DNA of 64,000 nucleotides from Poindextera sp963719975 (GTDB taxonomy: Bacteria > Pseudomonadota > Alphaproteobacteria > Caulobacterales > Caulobacteraceae): the NCBI GenBank assembly GCA_963719975.1, contig CAVRED010000001.1:372001-436000 (forward strand), read 5' to 3'. Position numbers and translations under genes: made by a program. Shown here piece after piece: positions 45,090 through 52,920 of the stretch (position 1 is the first letter of the stretch; every line of letters begins with the position of its first letter). The notes below the pieces were generated by a model. It saw nothing but the letters and a program-made list of their open reading frames with translations. It was not told the origin of the DNA and did not search any database.

Positions 45090-45416
45090 ATGTCCGAGCC
45101 GATCACTCCGGTCAGCCGCGCGCCCCGCCCGCGCCGCGTCGGGCGTCGCGCCCTCGTGCCGACGCCGGGGACCGCCGCGGACGACAAGACGGAGGCGCGC
45201 GCTGCCAATTCCGCCCACAGCCCGCGGCCGCTGCCGACGTCCGCCGAGGTCGCCGCCTTCGCCGCGCAGATGATGGGGCAGGGCGGACAGAAGCGCGGGC
45301 TGCGCGGCGGCCCAGAGACCCTCGACCACGCCCGCAACGCCTACCTCGAGGCAGAGTGGTCGGGCGGCGCGGACCGTCGCCACGCGCGCGGCAAGATCAC
45401 CAAGCGCGAGATCTAG
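45090..45416 (+). CDS. conserved hypothetical protein, basic
   Basis: This 108-residue, arginine-rich protein starts MSEPITPVSRAPRPRR. A disordered N-terminal half is followed by SAEVAAFAAQMMGQGGQKRG, then a long helix (DHARNAYLEAEWSGG) and a basic tail. I recognise no characterised family; such small proteins occur beside phaR in related genomes as far as I recall. It is 49 bases after phaR on the same strand, and a TTAACCAA stretch lies just upstream. Its stop is interlocked with that of the XRE-like gene. Confidence 0.62.
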   Translation: MSEPITPVSRAPRPRRVGRRALVPTPGTAADDKTEARAANSAHSPRPLPTSAEVAAFAAQMMGQGGQKRGLRGGPETLDHARNAYLEAEWSGGADRRHARGKITKREI

Positions 45417-45727
45417 CCCCCGCCCTTTCTGCCCAGCCCGGCCTCGATCGCGGCCAACCGCGCCTCGATGCGCGCGAGACGGACGTCGAGCGCATCGGCG
45501 CCCGGAACCGGCGTCGAGATCCCGGCGTGCTCGGCGATCTCGCGCGGGCTCACGCCGAGCAGCTCGGCGAACGCCCTGACTTCGGCGGCCGAGAGCTCGC
45601 GCTGGTCCTTGAACGCCAGGGCCAGGTCCGCCGCGCTCATGCCGGCGCCAGCGGCCAGGGCCGCTGGCTCTAGGCCGCGCTCGGCGAGTTTCGCCTGGAA
45701 CCAGTCGGCGTCGAAGAAGAGAGCCAT
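45413..45727 (-). CDS. small XRE-like helix-turn-helix protein with C-terminal coiled coil
   Basis: This 104-residue protein starts MALFFDADWFQAKLAERGL and has a lambda-repressor-like HTH: LAAGAGMSAADLALAFKDQ, then LSAAEVRAFAELLGVSPREIAEHAG (about residues 22-70). A short coiled coil (RLARIEARLAAIEAGL) follows and may support dimerisation. It could bind DNA or adapt another protein. No target is evident. It converges on the basic hypothetical protein with shared CTAG stops at 45413-45416. Confidence 0.62.
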   Translation of the reverse strand: MALFFDADWFQAKLAERGLEPAALAAGAGMSAADLALAFKDQRELSAAEVRAFAELLGVSPREIAEHAGISTPVPGADALDVRLARIEARLAAIEAGLGRKGGG

Positions 45728-45798
45728 GAGATCAGGCGGGCGGGTGGCGCGGGTCTTGCTTAGCGAAAGGTGAATCCAACGCCGAAGTCCCTGCGACC

Positions 45799-45876
45799 AT
45801 GCCGCTTTCGTCCCTGCTTTCGATCCGGGCCTTCGACGTCCTCGTGGTCGTTCTGATCTTCACCATCCTCGGCTGA
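45799..45876 (+). CDS. possible 25-residue membrane mini-protein
   Basis: A short frame begins at the ATG at 45799 and ends with TGA at 45874-45876. It encodes MPLSSLLSIRAFDVLVVVLI followed by FTILG, a plausible single membrane helix. It ends seven bases before the stop of the convergent membrane protein gene. There is no strong ribosome-binding site, so this is only a candidate. Confidence 0.3.
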   Translation: MPLSSLLSIRAFDVLVVVLIFTILG

Positions 45877-45883
45877 CGCCCGC

Positions 45884-46306
45884 TCAATCGGCGTGGAAGT
45901 CCGCCTCGCGGCGCGAGGCGATGATCGTCACGACGAAGCCGGCCAGCACGTCCAACAGCACCATCAAGCCGATCAGGAAGAAGGTCGACGTGGCGAACGC
46001 CGGAAAGAGCAGGAACTCGACCAGGCAGATGACGAAAAGGATCATCGACAGCGAGTGATTGAGGATCGCGATCCGGCGCGTGCCCGCCGATTTCAGAAGT
46101 TCCGCGAACAGGATGAGCAGCGAGCCGGCGATCAGCACGTCGCCCAGGCTGATCGACCAGACGGCGTGCGACGCCATCTTCAGGCTGACCAGAGGCGATG
46201 AAAGACGCTGACCGGCGCCGGCCCCGCCGAACGCCCCGCTGATCGTCAGCATGAGCAGGTTGTAGAGCAGCACCGGCAGCGCAAGCAGGGGAAACGCAGC
46301 CAGCAT
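45884..46306 (-). CDS. four-helix inner-membrane protein of unknown function
   Basis: This 140-residue protein has four strongly hydrophobic stretches, at about residues 2-24, 55-72, 82-102 and 108-130, and a charged C-terminus. I recognise no family. It lies downstream of the GT2 gene on the same strand, with an 80-base gap, and may be a small partner in lipid-linked sugar export, but that is only suggested by position. Confidence 0.6.
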   Translation of the reverse strand: MLAAFPLLALPVLLYNLLMLTISGAFGGAGAGQRLSSPLVSLKMASHAVWSISLGDVLIAGSLLILFAELLKSAGTRRIAILNHSLSMILFVICLVEFLLFPAFATSTFFLIGLMVLLDVLAGFVVTIIASRREADFHAD

Positions 46307-46386
46307 GCGACCTCCCTTTACGCCTCTGCCGCTGACCTCAGAAAAGACCCTGGCCTAATTCGTCGAAAGACGCAAAACGGCCACAC

Positions 46387-47103
46387 TCATAGCTCCTCGG
46401 CGCTACCCGGATCGCGGGCGCGCGCGACGAGCCAGAGCACGCCTATGAGGTCCCAAATCGAGACCCAGAGGCGGCCGAGGTTGGTGTATTTCGAGACGCC
46501 GAAACGCCGGGCGCGGCTGCGGACCGGCCGATAGGCGACAGCGTAGCCCTCGCGCAGGAAGAGCGCGGGCAGAAACCGGTGCATGTGGTCGAAGTAAGGA
46601 AGGCGGAGGTAAGCCTCGCGGCGAAACGCCTTCAGCCCACAGCTGGTGTCGGCCGCTCCGTCGCCGAGGATGCGGCGTCGAACGCCGTTGCCCAACCCCG
46701 AGCCGACCCGCTTGGCAAGGCTGTCCTTGCGCTCGACCCGCTGCCCGGCGACCAGGCCGAGCTTCGGATCGGCGGCAAGCGCCTCGACCAGCGCCGGCGC
46801 GTCCGCGGGGTCGTTCTGACCGTCGCCGTCCAGCGTTACGATGACTGGGCCGCGCGCGGCGATGACGCCTGAGCGGATAGCGCGGCTCTGGCCAGCGTTG
46901 CGGGCGTGGCCAAGCACGCGCAGCGCCGGCGTCGCGGCCTTCAGCGCGACGAGCGTCTCGCGCGTCGCATCCCTACTCGCGTCGTCAACCACGATGATCT
47001 CGAAGGCGCGGCCGTCGAACGCCTTGGCGATCTCGGCCACCAGGTCCTCGATGACGCCGCCCTCATCGAGGACGGGAACGACAATGGAGATCTCGGGCGT
47101 CAA
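46387..47103 (-). CDS. GT2 family glycosyltransferase, dolichyl-phosphate-mannose-synthase-like
   Basis: This 238-residue GT-A enzyme has ISIVVPVLDEGGVIEDL at the start, the nucleotide-binding IIVVDDASRD and the DxD-like LDGDGQNDP near residue 90. The C-terminal part has a single hydrophobic segment (LWVSIWDLIGVLWLV). Such enzymes (DPM1, ArnC, RgtE types) load a sugar onto a polyprenyl phosphate. The start is TTG, six bases after GGGAGAG. The divergent gene 57 bases away encodes an ArnT-like transferase, its likely consumer. Confidence 0.85.
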   Translation of the reverse strand: MTPEISIVVPVLDEGGVIEDLVAEIAKAFDGRAFEIIVVDDASRDATRETLVALKAATPALRVLGHARNAGQSRAIRSGVIAARGPVIVTLDGDGQNDPADAPALVEALAADPKLGLVAGQRVERKDSLAKRVGSGLGNGVRRRILGDGAADTSCGLKAFRREAYLRLPYFDHMHRFLPALFLREGYAVAYRPVRSRARRFGVSKYTNLGRLWVSIWDLIGVLWLVARARDPGSAEEL

Positions 47104-47160
47104 GCTTGGCTCTCCCGAGGGCTCGGTTACAGCCTTCGCGATCGTGCTATCAACCGCGCA

Positions 47161-48849
47161 ATGACGGAGCCAACTCGCCTGGAGGTGTTGGCGCGCGGCT
47201 GGCGCGGCCGGTTGCTGGCCGCGCTGATCGCACTCATCGCTGGTCTGCCGGGGCTGATCCTAACCCCCGTGATCGACCGCGACGAGCCGCGCTTCGCCCA
47301 GTCGGCTGCGCAGATGCTCGAGACCGGCGATGTCGTCGACATCAACTTCCAGGACGCGCCGCGGGCGAAAAAGCCCGTCCTGGTCTACTGGCTGCAGGCC
47401 GCGAGCGTCGCGGCCACATCGTCGTCCGAAGCGCGGGCGATCTGGGCTTACCGCATCCCCTCCCTCCTCGGCGCCATGCTGGCGGCCGCGGCCTGCGCCT
47501 GGGGCGCCGAGGCGTTGTTCGGGGCGCTCCCCGGCCTGGTCGCCGGCGCCATCCTCGGCGTGAGCACGCTCTTGGTGATCGATGCCGACCTGGCGACCGC
47601 CGACGCGGTCCTGGTTGGCCTGACCACGCTGATGATGGCCGCGTTCGCGCGGATCTACGCGGCGGCGAAGGGCGAAGGTCGGGCCGGCGTGCGGACGAAG
47701 ACGCTCTTCTGGCTTGGGCTGGGGCTCGCAACTCTGGACAAGGGGCCGGTCGGCCCGGCGATCGCGCTCCTGACCGGCGTCACGCTGGCGATCTGGGACC
47801 GAAGCGCGCCGTGGGCGAAGTCCCTGGGCTGGATCTGGGGCCTCATCCTCGTTTTCGCCATCGTCGGGCCATGGGCGGCGGCGATCACCGTGACCACGGA
47901 CGGAACCTTCTGGACAGGCGCGATCGCCGGCGACCTTGCGCCGAAGCTGACGGGCGGGCCGGAGAGCCACGGCGCGCCGCCCGGCTACCACCTCTTGCTG
48001 TTGCCGATTCTGTTCTTCCCGGCCACCGCGCTGCTGCCCGCCATGCGCATCGAAGGTTGGCGGGCGCGGGCGCAGACCGGCGTGCGCTTCGCGCTGGCCT
48101 GGCTCGTTCCAGCCTGGATCCTGTTCGAGCTGTTGCCGACCAAGCTGCCCCACTACGTGCTGCCGCTCTATCCAGCGCTGGCGTGGCTCGCGAGCTTCGC
48201 GCTGACCCGGCCGCTTGGTCCCTGGAGCCGCTGGGTTGGCGCCGGCCTCTCCCTCTTCATTGGGGTCGGGATGGGCGTCATCATCGCCGTGGCGATCAGC
48301 CTCTACGGCGGCGCGGCCGATGTCGCACCGGCGATCATGGCCGGGTCGCTCGCGCTCGGCGCCGGCCTTGCCGGAGCAGCGGTGCTGGTGACTCGCCACG
48401 GCCTCGCCGCGCTCGCCGCCGCCGGCGTGCTCGGCGTCGCCGCCCATGCGGTGGCTTTCGCCGGTGTGCTCCCGGCGCTCGATCCGCTCTGGACCTCGCG
48501 GGCGATCGTCCGCGCGCTCGATCGCGCCGGCCTCGACCCCAGGGGCGGGCTCACGCCCGGCCCGGTGACCGTGGTTGGCTATGCCGAGCCCAGCCTGGTT
48601 TTCATGCTCGGGACCGACACGGAGGTCAGCGACGACGTGGGCGACGCCGCCCAGACCATCTCCGAGGGCGGCCCAGCCGTCGTCAATTCCGACCACGACG
48701 CCGCGTTCCGCGCCGAGCTGGCGGCCGACAAGCTCAAGGCCCACCCGGCAGGCGCCGTGCAGGGTTTCGACTATGCTCGCGGCAAGTCGGTCCGCCTTAC
48801 CATCTACAAGTCCGACCAACCGCCCCTCTCCAATGCGAGCGCGCCATGA
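47161..48849 (+). CDS. ArnT-like membrane glycosyltransferase (GT83/GT39-type)
   Basis: This 562-residue protein has about 11-12 membrane helices. The GT-C catalytic aspartate is in the first periplasmic loop, at VIDRDEPRFAQSAAQML (DE pair), and KKPVLVYWLQAAS follows as in ArnT. The LFELLPTKLPHYVLPLYPALA segment is also ArnT-like. Members move 4-amino-arabinose, galacturonic acid or mannose from polyprenyl phosphate to lipid A, LPS or proteins. The neighbouring GT2 enzyme would supply the donor. It overlaps the HMG-CoA-lyase-like gene by four bases. Confidence 0.82.
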   Translation: MTEPTRLEVLARGWRGRLLAALIALIAGLPGLILTPVIDRDEPRFAQSAAQMLETGDVVDINFQDAPRAKKPVLVYWLQAASVAATSSSEARAIWAYRIPSLLGAMLAAAACAWGAEALFGALPGLVAGAILGVSTLLVIDADLATADAVLVGLTTLMMAAFARIYAAAKGEGRAGVRTKTLFWLGLGLATLDKGPVGPAIALLTGVTLAIWDRSAPWAKSLGWIWGLILVFAIVGPWAAAITVTTDGTFWTGAIAGDLAPKLTGGPESHGAPPGYHLLLLPILFFPATALLPAMRIEGWRARAQTGVRFALAWLVPAWILFELLPTKLPHYVLPLYPALAWLASFALTRPLGPWSRWVGAGLSLFIGVGMGVIIAVAISLYGGAADVAPAIMAGSLALGAGLAGAAVLVTRHGLAALAAAGVLGVAAHAVAFAGVLPALDPLWTSRAIVRALDRAGLDPRGGLTPGPVTVVGYAEPSLVFMLGTDTEVSDDVGDAAQTISEGGPAVVNSDHDAAFRAELAADKLKAHPAGAVQGFDYARGKSVRLTIYKSDQPPLSNASAP

Positions 48850-49748
48850 CCGCCGCCATCCAGATCGTCGAAGTGGGCCCGCGCGACGGGCTGCAGAACG
48901 AGAGCGCAATCCTGTCCATCGAGGACAAGCTCGCGTTCATCGCCCGCCTCGAGGCCTGCGGCGTCCGGCGGGTGGAGGCGGTCTCGTTCGTCAACCCAAG
49001 GCGGGTGCCGCAGATGGCCGGGGCCGAGGAGATCATGGCGGCGCTGGCGCCCGCGCCGGGCGTCTCCCGGATCGGGCTCGTGCTCAACGAGCGGGGGTGG
49101 GAGCGCTGCCTGGCGGCCGGCTGCGACGAGGCGAACATCGTCGTCTGCGCCTCGGACGGCTTCGGCATCAGGAACCAGGGCGCGGCGGTCAGCGAGCAGG
49201 TCGCAACGATGGTCCGCATCGCCGAGCGGCGCGCGGCCGAGGGCGGGCCGCCACTCTCGATGACCATCTCGGTGGCGTTCGGCGACCCGTTCGACGGCGA
49301 GGTGAGCGAAGCGCAGGTCGCCGCCATCGCGGCCGAAGCCGGCCGGGCGGGCATTGGCGAGATCGCGCTCGGCGACACCATCGGCGTGGCCGATCCCTGG
49401 ACCGTCCGGCGACGAATAGAGGCCGTGCGCAAGGTCGCCCCGGACGCCCGCGTCCGCATGCACTTCCACAACACCCGCAACACCGGGTTCGCCAACGTCT
49501 ATGCGAGCCTGGAAGCGGGCGCCGAGGTGATCAACTCCAGCTGCGGCGGCATCGGCGGCTGTCCCTTCGCCCCCGACGCCACCGGCAACATCGCGACCGA
49601 AGACCTGGTCTACATGCTCGAGCGTGGCGGCATCGACACCGGCCTCGACCTCGATCGGTTGATCGAGACCGGCCGCTGGATCGGCGAAAAGCTCGGCAAG
49701 CCCGTACCCTCCGCGCTCACCCGCGCTGGTGTGTTTCCGCCGAGTTAG
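48846..49748 (+). CDS. hydroxymethylglutaryl-CoA lyase-like (pyruvate carboxyltransferase family)
   Basis: This 300-residue TIM-barrel lyase starts IQIVEVGPRDGLQNE, the metal-binding motif. It has the conserved histidines in RMHFHNTRNTG and the catalytic cysteine loop GGIGGCPFAPDATGNIATEDL, matching HMG-CoA lyase. The enzyme splits HMG-CoA to acetoacetate and acetyl-CoA in leucine catabolism, but no other leucine genes are nearby, so a related citramalyl- or aldol-type lyase is possible. It is coupled to the ArnT-like gene by ATGA, although a functional link is not obvious. Its stop interlocks with thrS at 49745-49748. Confidence 0.85.
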   Translation: MTAAIQIVEVGPRDGLQNESAILSIEDKLAFIARLEACGVRRVEAVSFVNPRRVPQMAGAEEIMAALAPAPGVSRIGLVLNERGWERCLAAGCDEANIVVCASDGFGIRNQGAAVSEQVATMVRIAERRAAEGGPPLSMTISVAFGDPFDGEVSEAQVAAIAAEAGRAGIGEIALGDTIGVADPWTVRRRIEAVRKVAPDARVRMHFHNTRNTGFANVYASLEAGAEVINSSCGGIGGCPFAPDATGNIATEDLVYMLERGGIDTGLDLDRLIETGRWIGEKLGKPVPSALTRAGVFPPS

Positions 49749-51664
49749 CGCAAGTCCGGCGCGGTGGCTTCCTCGGCCAGCATCGCGGCCGCCTCTTCGA
49801 GCGTCACGATCTGCTGCCCATCGGAGCCCAAACGTCGCAGCGCGACCTTGCCCTCCTCGGCCTCGCGGCGGCCGACGACCGCGAGCACCGGGACCTTCGC
49901 CAGCGAGTGCTCCCGCACCTTGTAGCCGACCTTTTCGTTCCGAAGGTCGGTCTCGACGCGCAGGCCCGCCTGCTTCAACGCCGCTTGCGCCGTCCCGGCA
50001 TAGTCGTCGGCGTCGGAGGTGATGGTCGCCACGACCACCTGCACCGGCGCGAGCCAGAGGGGGAAGGCGCCGGCGTAGTGCTCGATGAGCACGCCGACGA
50101 ATCGCTCGATCGACCCGAAGATCGCCCGGTGCAGCATCACCGGCCGGTGCTTTTGCCCATCCTCGCCGATGTAGGTGGCGTCCAGCCGCTCGGGCATCAC
50201 CATGTCGAGCTGCAGCGTGCCGCATTGCCAGGTGCGGCCGATCGCGTCCTTCAGGTGGAACTCGAGCTTAGGCGCATAGAACCCGCCTTCGCCGGGCAAG
50301 ACGTCGAAGGTCAGCCCGACATCGCGCGCGGCGCGGTCCAGCATCGCCTCGGTCTTGTCCCACATCTCGTCGGTTCCGGCGCGCAGCTCCGGCCGCAGCG
50401 CCAGCTTCACCGAGTGCAGCTCGACGCCGAGGTCGGCATAGACCTCGTTCAAGAGGGCGACGAAGCTGCGCGTCTCGGCCTCAACCTGGTCCTCGCGGCA
50501 GAAGATGTGGCCGTCGTCCTGGGCCAGCTGGCGCACGCGCAAGAGGCCGTGCAGGCCGCCAGAGCCCTCGTAGCGGTGCAGGCCCTCGAACTCGGCCATG
50601 CGGATGGGCAACTCGCGATAGCTGCGCTGGCCGTGGTTGAAGATCTGGATGTGGCCGGGGCAGTTCATCGGCTTGACCGCCAGCGTCTCGCCCTCGTCGG
50701 TCTCGCAGACGAACATGTCGGCGTGGAACTTCTCCCAGTGCCCTGAGCGTTCCCAAAGCGAGCGGTCCAACACCTGCGGCGTCTTCACCTCGACGTAGCC
50801 GGCGGCCTCGATCTTGCGCCGCATATAGGCGAGCAGGGTGCGGTAGAGCGTCCACCCCTTCGGGTGCCAGAAGACCATGCCCTTGCCCTCTTCCTGGATG
50901 TGGAAGAGGTCCATGGCCGCGCCCAGGCGCCGGTGGTCGCGTTTTTCCGCCTCCTCGATGCGCTTGAGGTAGGCGTCGAGGTCGGCCTGGCTCGCCCAGG
51001 CGGTGCCGTAGATGCGCTGCAGCTGGGCGTTCCGCTGGTCGCCGCGCCAGTAGGCGCCGGCGAGCTTGGTCAGCTTGAACGCCTTGCCGACGTGGCGCGT
51101 CGAGGGCAGGTGCGGCCCGCGGCAGAGGTCCTTCCAGGCGCCCTGGTGGTAGACGCTCACGGCCTCGCCGGCGGGGATGCCCTCGATGATCTCGGCCTTG
51201 TAAGCCTCGCCCATGGCTTTGAAGTCGGCGATCGCGTCGTCGCGGTCGACCACCTCGCGGCTGACTTTCTCGTCCCGGTCGACGATCTCGCGCATGCGCT
51301 GCTCGATCAGCGGCAGGTCGTCGAGCGAGAAGGGCTCGTTGCGCGCGAAGTCGTAATAGAAGCCGTCCTCGACGTTCGGGCCGATGGTGACCTGGGTTCC
51401 GGGGAACAGCTCCTGCACCGCCTCGGCCAGCACGTGGGCGGTGTCGTGGCGGATCACCTCGAGCGCTTCGGGCGCGTCCCGGCTCAGGATCTCGATCGCG
51501 CCGCCGGTCTCGAGCGGGCGGTCGAGGTCGAGGAGCTTGCCGTCCAGCTTGATGAGGACGGCGCGTTTCTCGAGCGAAGGGGAGATCGAGGCGGCGACGG
51601 CGCGGCCGCTCGTCCCCGGCTCGAACTGACGGACCTGGCCGTCGGGAAAGCGAAGATCGATCAT
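49745..51664 (-). CDS. thrS: threonine--tRNA ligase
   Basis: This 639-residue class II synthetase has an N-terminal TGS domain (MIDLRFPDGQVRQFEPGTSG), an editing domain with HDTAHVLAEAVQELFP, and the catalytic core with MNCPGHIQIF, the SYRELPIRMAEFEG motif 2 region and the zinc ligands. The C-terminal anticodon-binding domain is present (QVVVATITSDADDYA). The length is typical. No T-box or leader regulation is visible. The start overlaps the yidD stop (CATGA on the plus strand), so the two are coupled. Confidence 0.96.
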   Translation of the reverse strand: MIDLRFPDGQVRQFEPGTSGRAVAASISPSLEKRAVLIKLDGKLLDLDRPLETGGAIEILSRDAPEALEVIRHDTAHVLAEAVQELFPGTQVTIGPNVEDGFYYDFARNEPFSLDDLPLIEQRMREIVDRDEKVSREVVDRDDAIADFKAMGEAYKAEIIEGIPAGEAVSVYHQGAWKDLCRGPHLPSTRHVGKAFKLTKLAGAYWRGDQRNAQLQRIYGTAWASQADLDAYLKRIEEAEKRDHRRLGAAMDLFHIQEEGKGMVFWHPKGWTLYRTLLAYMRRKIEAAGYVEVKTPQVLDRSLWERSGHWEKFHADMFVCETDEGETLAVKPMNCPGHIQIFNHGQRSYRELPIRMAEFEGLHRYEGSGGLHGLLRVRQLAQDDGHIFCREDQVEAETRSFVALLNEVYADLGVELHSVKLALRPELRAGTDEMWDKTEAMLDRAARDVGLTFDVLPGEGGFYAPKLEFHLKDAIGRTWQCGTLQLDMVMPERLDATYIGEDGQKHRPVMLHRAIFGSIERFVGVLIEHYAGAFPLWLAPVQVVVATITSDADDYAGTAQAALKQAGLRVETDLRNEKVGYKVREHSLAKVPVLAVVGRREAEEGKVALRRLGSDGQQIVTLEEAAAMLAEEATAPDLR

Positions 51665-51918
51665 GACTCACATGTCCAGGGCCGCTTCGGAAGCGGCGGG
51701 GGCGGGACCGGGTCGAAGCCCGAGCCGCCCCAGGGATGGCATCGGCACAGCCGTCTCAGCGCCAGCGATCCGCCGCGCCAGGGGCCGTGGCTGATCAGGG
51801 CTTCGGCCGCATAGTCCGAACAGGTCGGCAGATAGCGGCAGTAGCCCCCGATCAGGGGCGAAAGCGTCAGCTTGTAGGCGCGATGCGCCCCTCTGACGGT
51901 TCGTTCGTAGAGGCTCAT
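51661..51918 (-). CDS. yidD: membrane protein insertion efficiency factor YidD
   Basis: This 85-residue protein has the YidD pattern: YKLTLSPLIGGYCRYLPTCSDYAAEAL, then HGPWRGGSLALRRLCRCHPWGGSGFDPVP (in two stretches). Its conserved cysteines are intact. YidD assists YidC-dependent insertion at the inner membrane. I start it at the ATG at 51916-51918 (MSLYERTVRG); the frame runs further upstream without conservation. It sits directly before thrS. Confidence 0.92.
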   Translation of the reverse strand: MSLYERTVRGAHRAYKLTLSPLIGGYCRYLPTCSDYAAEALISHGPWRGGSLALRRLCRCHPWGGSGFDPVPPPPLPKRPWTCES

Positions 51919-51980
51919 GCCGGCCGCGGTTGCGAACGAGTTCGGCGAAGGAAGCTTATCGCTGTCGCGATCAGCGCCGA

Positions 51981-52442
51981 TCAAGCCGCGCCGGCGGGGC
52001 TAGTTCGCGACGTCTGGGCCTGGAGCGCGGCGCGCGCGGCCTCGGCCGCCGCCTCGAACGCGAGCATCGTCGAGGCGTGACGGGCCGGATAGTCTTTCAC
52101 CGCTTCGAGCACAGCGAGCTCCGCAAATCGTCCCGTCGGCGCCGGGCCGTTCGATTTCAGCATAGCACGAAGGGCTTCCCGGGCCACCTCGATCTCCTCG
52201 ACCGTGGCCCCGATCACGTGCGCGCCGAGGACGGCGGCGGCGGCTTGGCCGAGGGCGCAGGCCTTGACCTCCTGAGCGAAGTCGCTGACCCGCCCGTCCT
52301 TGACCTTCAGGTCGACCAGGATGCGCGAGCCGCAGAGCTTGGAGATCTTCTCCGACGAGGCGTCCGGGTCGGCCAGCCGCCCTGTGTGCGGGATGTTGGC
52401 CACCAGCTTGAGCACGCGCGCGGAGTAGAGGTCGTCGATCAT
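51981..52442 (-). CDS. iron-sulfur cluster assembly scaffold (NifU N-terminal/IscU-like) protein
   Basis: This 153-residue protein resembles the IscU/NifU scaffold. It starts MIDDLYSARVLKLVANIPHTGRL and has cysteine motifs KLCGSRI and VKACALGQAAAAV, and lacks the third typical cysteine near the C-terminus. Homologues with this shape are widespread in alphaproteobacteria and sit near yidD and folE, where their exact role is unclear. The alanine-rich tail is not conserved. It probably helps in Fe-S supply. It lies between yidD and an SRPBCC protein on the same strand. Confidence 0.8.
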   Translation of the reverse strand: MIDDLYSARVLKLVANIPHTGRLADPDASSEKISKLCGSRILVDLKVKDGRVSDFAQEVKACALGQAAAAVLGAHVIGATVEEIEVAREALRAMLKSNGPAPTGRFAELAVLEAVKDYPARHASTMLAFEAAAEAARAALQAQTSRTSPAGAA

Positions 52443-52450
52443 CGCCGTCC

Positions 52451-52912
52451 TTAGGTGGTCGTTGGCGCCTGCTCGCGCCAGAGCGCTTCGGCGCGGTCCC
52501 GCACGGCCTCGCCCAGCGCGGCGAAGCCTTGCTTCAGGCTCGGCCTAAGCTGGCGCACGACCGAGCCGCTGAGAAGGCCGGAGAAGACCTCGCCGTTCGA
52601 GAAGATACAGCCGGTCTCGGTCATCGCCTCGATCTCGAGGTACCGCACGGTGCGCATGAGCCCGCCGAGGTGCGACGTGCGCCAATGCAGCGCCTCGTTG
52701 GGCGTCCAGTCCATCACCGTGGCCAAGAGCTCGCGTTCGGGCTGGTCCGGCAGCGCGAGCTTGAGCTTCAGCGTCTCGCCGAAGGCGATGCGGCCCGAAA
52801 CCTCCGGGTAGAGCGGGTTCCATTCGCGCCAGCGGTCGATGTCGTGGACGATGTCCCAGACCACCGACGCCGGCGCCTGCACGCCCACCCTGTGCTCGAT
52901 CTTCGTCGGCAT
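52451..52912 (-). CDS. SRPBCC family (START/polyketide-cyclase-like) protein
   Basis: This 153-residue protein starts MPTKIEHRVGVQAPASVVWD, then DIDRWREWNPLYPEVSGRI, as in the helix-grip SRPBCC fold. A central hydrophobic-ligand cavity would be formed by beta strands and the final helix (RPSLKQGFAALGEAVRDR). Family members bind lipids or cyclise aromatics, and no catalytic residues are evident here. The start at 52912 lies eight bases after the cysS stop, so the two are likely cotranscribed. Confidence 0.82.
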   Translation of the reverse strand: MPTKIEHRVGVQAPASVVWDIVHDIDRWREWNPLYPEVSGRIAFGETLKLKLALPDQPERELLATVMDWTPNEALHWRTSHLGGLMRTVRYLEIEAMTETGCIFSNGEVFSGLLSGSVVRQLRPSLKQGFAALGEAVRDRAEALWREQAPTTT

Positions 52913-52920
52913 GGCGGCCC

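Noticed and set aside
47260..48909. A 549-codon frame antisense to the ArnT-like gene
   Set aside because: Gly/Arg/Glu-rich low-sense sequence without motifs; the plus strand has membrane helices and catalytic residues.
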